From positions 1-24,658 of the forward strand of contig JANQMM010000002.1 of assembly GCA_028280145.1 (NCBI GenBank): a stretch of 24,658 nucleotides of DNA. Direction: 5' to 3'. The notes beneath the pieces are model-generated. The model was not told the DNA's origin. It did not search any database and saw nothing but the letters and a program-made list of their open reading frames with translations. Below, piece by piece: positions 1 to 7,496 of the stretch. This DNA is from Minisyncoccota bacterium. Its GTDB lineage: Bacteria; Patescibacteriota; Minisyncoccia; Phycocordibacterales; JACZSL01. Made by a program: the position numbers and the translations under genes. The number at the start of each line of letters is the position of its first letter. Position 1 is the stretch's first letter.

Positions 1-2
1 TA

Positions 3-140
3 CCTGTCGAGACTGAACTCACAAGTGAGCAGATAACATGTGAATCGGATTCAGAATGTGATTGTGTCAGTTGGGATTCGGAAGAACAGTACTCTTGCAA
101 CTGTGTGAATGGGGGCTGTGTCGCTGTTGTAGAACAGTAG
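3..140 (+). CDS. 3' end of a cysteine-rich protein (partial)
   Basis: The reading frame is open from the window edge to a TAG at 138-140 and gives the last 45 residues of a protein. The tail is acidic and holds six cysteines, including a C-x-C pair (CDC) and a second one (CNC) followed by NGGC. This pattern suits a secreted, disulfide-rich or metal-binding domain. The YibE/F gene converges on it from the other strand with about 50 bases between the stops. The rest of the gene lies outside the window, so no family can be named; it could also be a chance open frame, but the regular cysteine spacing argues against that. Confidence 0.5.
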   Translation, partial: PVETELTSEQITCESDSECDCVSWDSEEQYSCNCVNGGCVAVVEQ

Positions 141-190
141 ATAACGAACCAACAACAAATTGTCCGACGGAGTTTAACACCGAGAAATCG

Positions 191-1321
191 TTATAGGTCG
201 TGGGTATGCGTGTGTGCATGCACGTGATCAGTTTCTCCTTTGAGATCGTTTCTATATCTCTCAAGAACTATAACTGCAAGGAGAGTGGTGATCGGCACAG
301 CAAGGATCAGTCCAATACTTCCTACAAGTGAGCGGATGATCTCTGTTGCGAAGATCTCTCTGTTGATGATTGCAAGCGGGCCACTTTGTGAAAGAGAAAA
401 CAACAACAAAAGTGGTAGTGCGGCTCCTGTGTACGCCAGGACAAGTGTGTTTACGAGCGCACCGACATGCTCGCGCCCCACTCGCATCGCCTTTTGATAA
501 ATTTCCCATTTTTTCAGCGTACCAACGCTGAAAAGCTCTCGAACAACAGCTACCTGCGTTACTGCAATATCGTCAAGCACCCCAAGAGCACCGACGATAA
601 TGGCGGCCAAAAGAAGGCCGACGAAATCCAACTCTCCTCCAGTGCTTAAATTCAGATATAGTGTTTCATCAGATGAAAAGCCGGTAAGCCCGGCTCCGCT
701 TATTGAAAAATAAGCAAACAGACCAGTAAGTAACACCGCAATAATGGTTCCCGTGTAAGCTATAACCGATCTGATGTTAAACCCGTGTGTAAAGAATATG
801 GCAAAGAATAGCACCAGACCCGCAACAACAATGCTAAGCGGCACCGGAGACACCCCGGCTACCAGTTGTGGAACGAGAATATACACAATCACCAGCAAAC
901 TTCCGGCAAGAGAGAGAAGCGATCGTAACCCCTGCAAGCCACCAAAAAGAAGTATTGTTCCTACAAAAACGGCCAAAAGCGTGAACATAGCAGCTCTTCT
1001 GTCGACTTCGCGTACAGAATAGAACGTATCACCATTAATGGTGATAAGATAATTCATGTAGAAGGTATCTCCCACCTCAAGTTGAATGAAATCGTTCTCG
1101 AATGTAACAAATTCACCGCTTCTCTCTCCTTCCAGAAGCTCTACGGTGAGTGTCTGCACTTCATTTCTTACATCGGTTCCAGGCACCGTTACCGTCTCTT
1201 CATCCGCAACAGAAACCACTTCAGCACGCCACACTCCCTGTATATCCTGATACAACTCTTGAGCATGTGTTGTTGTCGTACACGCGAAAAACAGTAGAAG
1301 TAATGCGAAACATTTATTCAT
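191..1321 (-). CDS. YibE/F family membrane protein
   Basis: This 376-residue protein begins with a signal peptide (MNKCFALLLLFFACTTTTHA), has an extracytoplasmic domain to about residue 100 (EVVSV... and VGDTF segments, OB-like in the family), then about seven or eight membrane helices. The helix containing GALGVLDDIAVTQ, with its acidic pair inside the membrane, and the GREHVGALVNTLVLAYTGAALP segment are hallmarks of YibE/F proteins, whose transported substrate is not established. The C-terminus is odd: it ends in a histidine-rich tail (HVHAHTHTHDL) that may bind metal ions. I chose the ATG at 1321; a GTG at 1342 would extend the frame but sits directly after a TACAAT -10 box, so it would precede the transcription start. 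No Shine-Dalgarno sequence is visible. Confidence 0.9.
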   Translation of the reverse strand: MNKCFALLLLFFACTTTTHAQELYQDIQGVWRAEVVSVADEETVTVPGTDVRNEVQTLTVELLEGERSGEFVTFENDFIQLEVGDTFYMNYLITINGDTFYSVREVDRRAAMFTLLAVFVGTILLFGGLQGLRSLLSLAGSLLVIVYILVPQLVAGVSPVPLSIVVAGLVLFFAIFFTHGFNIRSVIAYTGTIIAVLLTGLFAYFSISGAGLTGFSSDETLYLNLSTGGELDFVGLLLAAIIVGALGVLDDIAVTQVAVVRELFSVGTLKKWEIYQKAMRVGREHVGALVNTLVLAYTGAALPLLLLFSLSQSGPLAIINREIFATEIIRSLVGSIGLILAVPITTLLAVIVLERYRNDLKGETDHVHAHTHTHDL

Positions 1322-1362
1322 GAGAGAATCTTGATAAAACACATTGTATGCTCATTCCCCCA

Positions 1363-1623
1363 TTACTTATCCTGTAGAAACAACTTTGCCTGTATAAATG
1401 ATTCGAACATGAATTCAAGCTCTTTTCTTTCGACTTCTGTAAGTTTAGAGGAGGAGAAGTGAAGTTTTCGAATCTTGGCTACAAACTCCTGATAGACCTC
1501 ATCAAAATGAGCCTGCATATCCCTCTCGTCAAAATCTTCCCAACGCTCACTATCTCTAAGAATAGCCGGGGAAAGAAGTGTCTCAGAAGAAATACTATAT
1601 GTATGCGAAGATAATGAATACAT
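1363..1623 (-). CDS. Small hypothetical protein downstream of radC
   Basis: An 86-residue soluble protein with no recognised family. It is rich in charged residues, and its second half (about residues 40-80) looks helical and amphipathic (FDEVYQEFVAKIRKLHF, ERKELEFMFESFIQAKLF). It starts 18 bases after the radC stop on the same strand and has neither an obvious Shine-Dalgarno sequence nor a promoter of its own, so it is probably co-transcribed with radC. No function is proposed. Confidence 0.6.
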   Translation of the reverse strand: MYSLSSHTYSISSETLLSPAILRDSERWEDFDERDMQAHFDEVYQEFVAKIRKLHFSSSKLTEVERKELEFMFESFIQAKLFLQDK

Positions 1624-1641
1624 AAAATCGTAAATAAAAAG

Positions 1642-2382
1642 CTACTCAGTATACCGAGCCGGCACGCTTGCAAAGCCGTGTTTTGTAATGATGATGTGGT
1701 CTAGAAGATCAATACCGACAATATTTCCTGCTTCAACCAATTGTTTCGTGATGAGTATATCCTCGGAACTTGCTTTCGAATCTCCGGATGGATGATTATG
1801 TGCGATGATAACGGCTGATGCCGAATACTCCAAAGCAGGTTTAAACACTTCGCGTGGATGTACAATATTTGAAGTCACGCTTCCGATCGAAATGACTTCA
1901 TCGTGAATCAGACGATACCTACTGTTTAAATACAACCCACGAAGATGTTCTTTTGGCAGACTCCCCATGTCTTTCAAGTATTCATATGCTTGCGCGGCGG
2001 TACGGATAGTGATGGCTCTTCCTGTTCCCTCTTTAAAGAATCTTCTGCCGAGCTCAAATGTGGCAACGATCTGGCACGCTTTCGCTTCAGACACATCAAG
2101 TTCCTCTACTATTTTCTCAGCATTTGTCTGGTGAGCGATACTTTTCTCACCATACTCCTTCAAAATCCGACGAGTCATCGCAAGGACTTCTTCTTTCTTT
2201 GTTCCTGTATTGAGAATAATGGCCAAAAGCTCACTAGTATCCAGTACCTCGGGCCCGTATTTAAGGAGTTTTTCGCGGGGCTTTTCCTCAGCGGGCATAT
2301 CCCGCAAACGAAGGGTATAACGCTTGCTATTTTCATCGGTAAGAAGATCCGTATCCGAAAGTGTGTACATTGCTGTTTTCAT
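1642..2382 (-). CDS. radC: RadC-family JAB/MPN-domain protein
   Basis: A 246-residue protein with the usual RadC layout: an N-terminal UPF0758 helical part with a helix-hairpin-helix-like region (about 30-120; RDMPAEEKPREKLL, SELLAIILNTG) and a C-terminal JAB metalloprotease-fold domain. The JAMM metal motif is intact: HNHPSGD at 195-201 followed by an aspartate at 208, with an upstream glutamate (HDEV, 161-164). RadC has no firm role in recombination repair; the fold suggests a metal-dependent hydrolase acting on DNA-linked or protein substrates. The ATG at 2382 is preferred over the longer frame because a -10 box lies 6 bases upstream and the extra N-terminus has no RadC similarity. A small gene follows after 18 bases. 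Confidence 0.92.
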   Translation of the reverse strand: MKTAMYTLSDTDLLTDENSKRYTLRLRDMPAEEKPREKLLKYGPEVLDTSELLAIILNTGTKKEEVLAMTRRILKEYGEKSIAHQTNAEKIVEELDVSEAKACQIVATFELGRRFFKEGTGRAITIRTAAQAYEYLKDMGSLPKEHLRGLYLNSRYRLIHDEVISIGSVTSNIVHPREVFKPALEYSASAVIIAHNHPSGDSKASSEDILITKQLVEAGNIVGIDLLDHIIITKHGFASVPARYTE

Positions 2383-2386
2383 GGTA

Positions 2387-2400
2387 GTACTATAGTACCA
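2387..2400 (-). promoter_or_regulatory. Palindromic extended -10 promoter of radC
   Basis: GTACTATAGTAC (2387-2398) is a perfect 12-base palindrome. Read on the minus strand it offers TATAGT ending 6 bases before the radC ATG and, in another register, TGG-TACTAT ending 9 bases before it. There is no Shine-Dalgarno sequence, so a leaderless transcript is likely. The palindrome would give the same -10 on the plus strand. Confidence 0.55.
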
Positions 2401-2499
2401 CAGGCGCAGGAGAGAAATGTGTCCATTATTCAGGGGAACACGGAGTTGCGATAAGTTATTCGTCGCAGCCACCAAAAAACTGTGAAAGAACAAGATCGA

Positions 2500-2862
2500 T
2501 CACAAAGGTTCACTTATTTTCTTTTTATTTTTATGAAGCCAGTCTCCAAGATATAGCAATGCGGTAACAAGTGCGGGTCCTGCAATGAGCGCATACCAAC
2601 TCCACGGTCTATCGAAGCCGGCTTCCCATACATACCAAACAGCGAAAACAAAGAAGACAGCCGCACCAAGAAGACTATATCGCCAAGCAACAAGAACCGC
2701 GACAAGAAGCACTATCATTGGTATGAGGTGTATGAAAAGTGGAATGATAGCTTCACTGCCCTCGTATTCATTGAAAACATCAAGCGCAAACAACGACAAA
2801 AATCCAATGAACAGAAGAGATAGAATGCGCGGAGTAAAATGAAGAAATGTATTCATATTCAT
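2500..2862 (-). CDS. Small four-helix membrane protein
   Basis: A 120-residue integral membrane protein with four predicted helices (about 12-29, 42-60, 62-82 and 88-106) and a short basic tail (HKNKKK). The opening FTPRILSLLFIGFLSLFALDVF and the aromatic WYVWEAGFDRPWSWY stretch resemble a family of short uncharacterised bacterial membrane proteins (I think DUF7670-like, from memory). No enzymatic residues are evident. The ATG at 2862 lies 7 bases after a perfect TATAAT; a second in-frame ATG follows two codons later. The longer frame from 2904 would begin upstream of the promoter. Confidence 0.75.
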   Translation of the reverse strand: MNMNTFLHFTPRILSLLFIGFLSLFALDVFNEYEGSEAIIPLFIHLIPMIVLLVAVLVAWRYSLLGAAVFFVFAVWYVWEAGFDRPWSWYALIAGPALVTALLYLGDWLHKNKKKISEPL

Positions 2863-2869
2863 ATATTTA

Positions 2870-2875
2870 ATTATA
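2870..2875 (-). promoter_or_regulatory. -10 box of the 120-aa membrane protein
   Basis: A perfect TATAAT on the minus strand ends 7 bases before the ATG at 2862, which places the expected start site at the start codon itself. No Shine-Dalgarno sequence is present. Confidence 0.6.
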
Positions 2876-2960
2876 TAACAGGCTTGACCTAGACAAAACA
2901 ACACACTAAGTAGCCTAAAGGCGACAAAAAAGTGGTCGCAACGACTTCCCTTAGTTTTGG

Positions 2961-2966
2961 TATACT
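2961..2966 (+). promoter_or_regulatory. Extended -10 promoter (TTGGTATACT)
   Basis: TATACT preceded by TGG (extended -10) ends 6 bases before the ATG at 2973. The -35 region is poor. This predicts a leaderless mRNA. Confidence 0.65.
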
Positions 2967-2972
2967 AAGACC

Positions 2973-3287
2973 ATGGAAAACGACCCAAAGGCATCTTCCA
3001 AAAAATATTCACCCGGTTATTTTATGTCTATTTGGATCACTCTGGGAATACCATTTGGTCTTTTAATTGGCATCGCTTTGGACAACCCGGGATTGGGCCC
3101 CGCTATTGGAGTAGCTCTTGGTGCTGGCATTGGTGCCACAATGGAAGCGAAAGCAAGAGCTGAGGGAAAAATTCGTATTTTAACGAACGCAGAGAGACAA
3201 AGAATGAAGAAAAAGATGTGGATCAGCCTTTTCGTCGGACTGTTTGTAGCCATCGCTGTTGCCCTTACTTTTACCCTTACAACATAA
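2973..3287 (+). CDS. Small membrane protein with glycine-zipper helices
   Basis: A 104-residue protein with a short polar N-terminus, a first helix at about 17-35 (FMSIWITLGIPFGLLIGIAL), a glycine-rich second helix at about 41-56 (GPAIGVALGAGIGATM) and a C-terminal helix at about 83-101. Between helices two and three lies a strongly basic cytoplasmic loop (KAKARAEGKIR... RQRMKKK). The G-x3-G spacing suggests tight helix packing or oligomerisation. The family is not recognised beyond general similarity to short Gram-positive and CPR membrane proteins. It is transcribed away from the preceding minus-strand gene. Confidence 0.75.
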   Translation: MENDPKASSKKYSPGYFMSIWITLGIPFGLLIGIALDNPGLGPAIGVALGAGIGATMEAKARAEGKIRILTNAERQRMKKKMWISLFVGLFVAIAVALTFTLTT

Positions 3288-3370
3288 TCGCGTAGACTCC
3301 TTCGCCTTGGCAAGAGCCCAAAAGACATTTGTGATAGAATGTTTGTATTATTCTCATAGACAAAAACACT

Positions 3371-3580
3371 ATGAAAACTCTTACCTGTGATCTTTGTGAT
3401 CATGAAGCTCGTGGCGAAACTTTTGAAAAGTGGATGGAAGCACTCAAGTCTCATTATATAGAGGCTCATGCCGATGTCATGAATGACCCAAGCAAAGGCG
3501 AGGCCGACATGAAAAAATGGATGGAGGAAAACAAGACACGTTTTGATTCTGAGGCAACTTCATCTAAAGAAACAACATAG
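3371..3580 (+). CDS. Small C2H2-type metal-binding protein (DUF1059-like)
   Basis: A 69-residue protein that opens with CDLC (Cys6, Cys9) and continues to H28-x4-H33, giving a complete zinc-finger ligand set. The layout resembles the DUF1059 family of predicted small metal-binding proteins, which share a C..C start and an H-x-x-E-x-H-like end; the assignment is from memory. The tail (from about 40) is polar and probably disordered. The ATG lies 19 bases after a TATTAT -10 candidate with no clear Shine-Dalgarno sequence. A strong terminator follows 20 bases after the stop. Confidence 0.75.
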   Translation: MKTLTCDLCDHEARGETFEKWMEALKSHYIEAHADVMNDPSKGEADMKKWMEENKTRFDSEATSSKETT

Positions 3581-3601
3581 CGAAACATTCCTTCACAATC
3601 A

Positions 3602-3636
3602 AAAACTGTTCAAAGCTCTACGCTTTGAACAGTTTT
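3602..3636. terminator. Bidirectional intrinsic terminator
   Basis: A 15-bp perfect stem (3602-3616 with 3622-3636) closes a 5-base loop and is flanked by A- and T-rich arms. It separates two convergent genes and can serve both. Confidence 0.85.
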
Positions 3637-3644
3637 GGTGTAGC

Positions 3645-3809
3645 TTAACTTGGAAGTGCGCTTAGGTATGAGCCGATATAGTACGGCCAGATAATAAGTG
3701 CAAGAAGTCCCTGCCCAAATGAGAGCTTAAGAAAGCCCAGTGTGAAAAGCCATGCGGCAAACCATACCCCACCGGAAAGTATCGAGGTTTCCACTTTTAC
3801 TTTTTGCAT
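3645..3809 (-). CDS. 54-aa two-helix membrane protein
   Basis: A very short integral membrane protein (starting MQKVKVETSILSGG) with two hydrophobic segments, about residues 12-28 and 32-50, joined by a GQG turn; the second contains a WPYYIG motif. No function is known to me. The start is uncertain: the ATG at 3809 directly follows TATACT, which could itself be a -10 box, whereas a TTG at 3827 would give 60 residues. A TACAAT about 30 bases upstream of the ATG is the alternative promoter. Confidence 0.55.
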   Translation of the reverse strand: MQKVKVETSILSGGVWFAAWLFTLGFLKLSFGQGLLALIIWPYYIGSYLSALPS

Positions 3810-3886
3810 AGTATAAAAAGTTATCAAGTAATACCTTCATTGTACTACTTATCGAAATTAAACGTAACGGTGTCGCATGCAGGAAC

Positions 3887-3919
3887 AAAAAACAGACAAT
3901 CGTCCTGATTGTCTGTTTT
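3887..3919. terminator. Terminator of the ClpP-like gene
   Basis: An inverted repeat of 13 bp or more (AAAACAGACAATC against GATTGTCTGTTTT) with a GTCCT loop lies 24 bases after the ClpP-like stop. On the minus strand the stem runs into a T-tract. Confidence 0.8.
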
Positions 3920-3942
3920 ATAGAAGTGAGACCTTACAACCT

Positions 3943-4791
3943 TCATCCCTCGACGGTAGAGGTCTCGTATCGTTCGCAGAACACCCTGACTTCCACCTCA
4001 ATCTTCTGACCGAGGACATGCCTGATCTTTTCTCGCCACCTCGTGTTGATCTTTGTTGCCCGAAGATTGGCCCAGTCCCCGTCAAATACGGCATCGGCAA
4101 ACCCCTGCTCGACCGCGTCATGAGGATCAATCCAAACATCAATCTTGTTTTTGATCTTTTCTTCAAGCATGCGACGGATACTTTCTTCACTGCGTCGCCT
4201 GTACTTTCCCTGATGTCGCAAGCGCGCGATATAGATCTGCAACATTTGTTCAAGTGCCTTCCGGCGTTCAATGTCCTCTGTGCAAGCCAATTGATCCAAG
4301 CCGCCAAAACCGTATTCGCCACGATGTATCATGATCTGCGCCGCAGGATCAAGTACGAAACGATCAGCAAACAACGGCACTTGAGAAGACATTGACCGCG
4401 CAAACCTTCTTGCAAGGACCGTGACGGGCACGGGGCAATTGAGGATCGTCGTTGCGATCATCATTCCGGCAGTATGATCTCCGCCCATTGAGGACATGTC
4501 CACGAGTATAGGAGCTCCCTCCTCCATGGCCATACTTGCGGCCAGATTCATGTTCTTGCGAAACTCGTTCGCCATCATGTATTCCATTCCAGGCTCAACC
4601 GGCTCGTTGTCAGAGCTCAATTCCACATCCATTGGATCAAGATAGACGATGAGTTGTCTGCGGTCGAAGTTGTAATCGTGTACATCCTGAAGTACATAAT
4701 CACCCTGAAATGTGTCTTTCCAAGACAGCCGAGGGTGAAACGCCCTGCGCCTCGCTCGTTTGCTGTCTTTTTTGGGTTTTTTCCTGCCCAT
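3943..4791 (-). CDS. ClpP-family serine protease with basic N-terminal extension
   Basis: A 282-residue protein, longer than standard ClpP (about 200). A strongly basic N-terminus (GRKKPKKDSKRARRR) precedes a ClpP/crotonase-fold domain. The catalytic triad can be placed by alignment to E. coli ClpP: Ser in ARSMSSQ, His in MIHRG, and Asp in IDVWIDPHDAVE, eight residues before AVE exactly as in ClpP. The glycine loop is MSSMGGDHTAG rather than NSPGG. It is therefore likely an active self-compartmentalising peptidase or a ClpP-like relative working without the usual partner; no Clp ATPase gene is adjacent. The ATG at 4791 has a purine-rich GAGAGGGTG about 7 bases upstream and a TACACT -10 about 30 bases further. 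The longer frame from 4917 would read through the promoter. Confidence 0.85.
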   Translation of the reverse strand: MGRKKPKKDSKRARRRAFHPRLSWKDTFQGDYVLQDVHDYNFDRRQLIVYLDPMDVELSSDNEPVEPGMEYMMANEFRKNMNLAASMAMEEGAPILVDMSSMGGDHTAGMMIATTILNCPVPVTVLARRFARSMSSQVPLFADRFVLDPAAQIMIHRGEYGFGGLDQLACTEDIERRKALEQMLQIYIARLRHQGKYRRRSEESIRRMLEEKIKNKIDVWIDPHDAVEQGFADAVFDGDWANLRATKINTRWREKIRHVLGQKIEVEVRVFCERYETSTVEG

Positions 4792-4972
4792 TTTCTTCAC
4801 CCTCTCTGTCGCCTTAAAACCGTGCCTAGTGTACACTTTTTTGGCTCTAAAAACAAAGCCTAGAAAGGCAGGTTTCAGTAGACTGAAAATCCGTGCTTTC
4901 ACTCCAAGAATCCACACTTTTTGTACCCAACCCCAAGTATCCTGGCGAGAACAAGTGATGTACCCTTAAGAT

Positions 4973-6316
4973 ATGACATTTCGCATTGTTTTTTGTTTGT
5001 TTTTCTCCGTGGTGCTTCTAATGCCCGCCTTTTCTTATGCTGAAGTCCGAAATATCGTCTTCCCCGTCGACGGTGTGTCTAGCTTTCGGGACGACTTTTT
5101 GGAACCTCGAGGCGGCGGCACGCGTCAACACCTTGGAGTCGATGTTTTGGCAGACAAAATGACCCCTCTTGTTGCTGCGGTTGATGGCGTGATCAGTTAT
5201 ATTCCCTACCCGGAACCCTCCTACGGCTACATGATAACCATTCAGGACAAAGACGGATATCAATATCGATATATTCACATAAACAACGACACTCCGGGAA
5301 CAGATGATGGAAATGGAGGACGTGCCAACGCGTATGCGCCCGGACTGAAGCGCGGAAGCGAGGTGCGCGCCGGAGAACTTATCGGCTGGGTCGGTGATAG
5401 CGGCAACGCCGAGCAGACTGTTCCACATCTTCATTTCGAGATACGCGACCCCAGCCGCAATGCTCTTAACCCATATGACAGCTTGCTTGCCGCAGCACAA
5501 CCTGAAAACGTAAGAAACGAGAACATCGAAACTCCCCAAGTTGATGTCGGAGAAGCCGGAGTCGCCGAAGGAGCAGAGTTTGTGTTTGCGATACAACTAC
5601 GAAAAGGTATGCAGGGTGATGCAATAAGAAAGTTGCAATCCAGACTAAAAGACGAAGGCTTCTTTACCCACCCGGTCACCACAAAATACTTTGGCTCCAT
5701 AACCGAAGAGGCTCTCAAAAAATACCAACAGGCAAATGGTATCGCACCAACCGGAATACTTGGTTTCGAAACACGCACACTACTGAATCAGGAGGAAAAT
5801 GCAACACCGGAACTTCGACTCGAGAAAGAATTGTTCGAGGGAGATGAGGGAGAAACAGTGTTGCAGATCAAATTAAAGCTTGAAACACTCGGCTACATGG
5901 CCGAGGCAGACAACGACGTGTACGACAGCATGCTTCGTGAAGCAGTGCGGACATTTCAGCGGGAACACAATCTAAACCCGACCGGACACGTAAATTTCGA
6001 TACGTGGCGCATATTGAATACCCGTTATGCGAGTACGCCAAAGCCGGTAGCAGGACCAACTGACGAACAAAAAGAGGTATATATCGAAGACCATTATGTA
6101 TTTAGAACGGCAATGTCCATAGGTTCCCGCGGTGAAGACGTTGTTGCATTACAATGCTTCCTGAGGGACCTTGGCTTTTTTGACAAGAACACGTTGTGTA
6201 CCGGTTATTTCGGCCCCATTACACACTCCGCTGTTGCAGGTTTTCAGGCGTCACGCGGCATTGAAGCAATTGGTATTGTTGGGCCAAAAACGCGCGCCGC
6301 TCTAAATAGCATATAA
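4973..6316 (+). CDS. Secreted M23 metallopeptidase with three peptidoglycan-binding domains
   Basis: A 447-residue exported cell-wall enzyme. A signal peptide (1-23, ending SYA) leads into an M23 endopeptidase domain with the zinc ligands H53-x3-D57 (HLGVD) and H152-x-H154 (HLHFE), plus H102. Three PG_binding_1 repeats follow at about 210-272, 285-345 and 383-447, each with the G-x-x-G-x-x-V-x-x-L-Q / F-G-x-x-T-x-x-A-V pattern. M23 enzymes cut peptide cross-links in peptidoglycan, so the protein probably remodels the cell's own wall, or that of a host or prey if the organism is an epibiont (inference). The repeats are tandem but divergent. It is divergent from the ClpP-like gene with about 180 bases between them. 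Confidence 0.93.
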   Translation: MTFRIVFCLFFSVVLLMPAFSYAEVRNIVFPVDGVSSFRDDFLEPRGGGTRQHLGVDVLADKMTPLVAAVDGVISYIPYPEPSYGYMITIQDKDGYQYRYIHINNDTPGTDDGNGGRANAYAPGLKRGSEVRAGELIGWVGDSGNAEQTVPHLHFEIRDPSRNALNPYDSLLAAAQPENVRNENIETPQVDVGEAGVAEGAEFVFAIQLRKGMQGDAIRKLQSRLKDEGFFTHPVTTKYFGSITEEALKKYQQANGIAPTGILGFETRTLLNQEENATPELRLEKELFEGDEGETVLQIKLKLETLGYMAEADNDVYDSMLREAVRTFQREHNLNPTGHVNFDTWRILNTRYASTPKPVAGPTDEQKEVYIEDHYVFRTAMSIGSRGEDVVALQCFLRDLGFFDKNTLCTGYFGPITHSAVAGFQASRGIEAIGIVGPKTRAALNSI

Positions 6317-6342
6317 GTTGTTTGGTTCTGTCACAAAAGTGT

Positions 6343-6348
6343 TATGAT
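6343..6348 (+). promoter_or_regulatory. Extended -10 promoter of the dihydroorotate dehydrogenase gene
   Basis: TATGAT preceded by TGT ends 6 bases before the ATG at 6355. No Shine-Dalgarno sequence is present; a leaderless transcript is predicted. Confidence 0.6.
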
Positions 6349-6354
6349 AACGGC

Positions 6355-7467
6355 ATGAAAACCGTAATGCATATCCTCTACACCAAGCTCATTAAACCAC
6401 TACTCTTCTTTCTCACTGAGCCGGAATGGATCCATGATTTTATGGTCCGTTTTGGCCATGCTGTTGGCAACTACACCTTCGGGCGTTTCTTAACGCGAGC
6501 ACTCTTTGGCTTTGAAGACCCTGCGCTTGTCCAGGATGTCAAAGGAATTCGGTTCGAAAACCCGATCGGTCTTTCTGCAGGATTCGATAAGAACGCAGAG
6601 CTTATAAACATCCTTCCCTCTCTTGGGTTTGGATATGGTCAAATGGGCACCATCACAAAAAAAGCGTACCCGGGAAACGAAAAGCCGCGACTCTATCGAC
6701 TCAAGAAATCGAAATCAATCGTGGTAAATTATGGATTGAAAAACGAAGGTGTACAAAAGATTCTTGAGCGCATTCGCACGTCACGACACGACAAGACAGT
6801 ACTCGGTCTTTCTGTCGGGCGCACCAATTCCAAAGAGACCGCAAACGCTCAGTTGGGAATTCAGGATATCTATACATGCCTTGCAAACATCATTGAAAGC
6901 GACCTTGGTGATCTCTATACCATCAATATTTCGTGTCCGAACCTCTTTGGCGGCGAATCGTTCACCACCAAAGAATCTCTCGACACACTACTTAAAACGC
7001 TTTATGAGCTACCGATCGAAAAACCTGTTTTTATAAAAATGCCGATCAATCTTCCGTGGGAAGATTTCGACGCATTACTCCAGGTGGCATCGCGCTATAA
7101 CGTGGACGGCGTCATTATCGGAAACCTGAACAAAGACCGTCACGACCAACACATTTTTGACAAAATACCTGAAGGCATTAAGGGTTCACTCAGTGGACTG
7201 CCAACCCAGAAGCTCTCAAACGAACTGATCTTCAATACGTACAAACACTATAAAGATACGTTTGTTATTGTTGGTGTAGGCGGCGTATTCAATGCCCGTG
7301 ACGCATACGAAAAGATCAAAAACGGCGCCTCCCTCGTACAATTAATCACGGGACTCATCTTCGAAGGTCCTCAGGTCGTCGGTCAAATCAACAAAGGTTT
7401 GGTGAAATTGTTAAGAGCGGATGGATACTCACACATTCGCGAAGCAATAGGTGCATATCACCGATAG
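6355..7467 (+). CDS. pyrD: Dihydroorotate dehydrogenase (PyrD family)
   Basis: A 370-residue FMN enzyme of de novo pyrimidine synthesis that oxidises dihydroorotate to orotate. The N-terminal helical extension (YTKLIKPLLFFLTEPEWIH) is typical of membrane-associated class 2 enzymes that use quinone. Conserved FMN and substrate segments are GLSAGFDKNAEL, GQMGTITKKAYPGNEKPRLYRL, VIIGNLNKDR, KGSLSGLPTQKLS and IVGVGGVFNARDAYEKI. The catalytic-base loop reads INISCPNL, with Cys where class 2 enzymes normally have Ser (NISSPN), a class 1-like trait. No other pyr gene is nearby. The ATG at 6355 is chosen over an upstream in-frame GTG-type start because the -10 box lies just before it. Confidence 0.92.
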   Translation: MKTVMHILYTKLIKPLLFFLTEPEWIHDFMVRFGHAVGNYTFGRFLTRALFGFEDPALVQDVKGIRFENPIGLSAGFDKNAELINILPSLGFGYGQMGTITKKAYPGNEKPRLYRLKKSKSIVVNYGLKNEGVQKILERIRTSRHDKTVLGLSVGRTNSKETANAQLGIQDIYTCLANIIESDLGDLYTINISCPNLFGGESFTTKESLDTLLKTLYELPIEKPVFIKMPINLPWEDFDALLQVASRYNVDGVIIGNLNKDRHDQHIFDKIPEGIKGSLSGLPTQKLSNELIFNTYKHYKDTFVIVGVGGVFNARDAYEKIKNGASLVQLITGLIFEGPQVVGQINKGLVKLLRADGYSHIREAIGAYHR

Positions 7468-7496
7468 CGAGTCTGTGTTTGTTTTTCGTATTCTAT

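Noticed and set aside
1322..1342. GTG start at 1342 for the YibE/F gene
   Set aside because: It abuts a TACAAT -10 box and spoils the signal peptide, which begins well at the ATG at 1321.
3877..4395. 172-codon plus-strand ORF
   Set aside because: It lies antisense to the ClpP-like gene, whose catalytic motifs are intact, and begins inside the terminator.
5018..5778. Minus-strand ORFs of 192 and 115 codons
   Set aside because: They are antisense to the M23 protein and lack recognisable domains or ribosome-binding sites.
7468..7496. Terminator between pyrD and the SET gene
   Set aside because: The short convergent gap has T-rich sequence but no stable stem.
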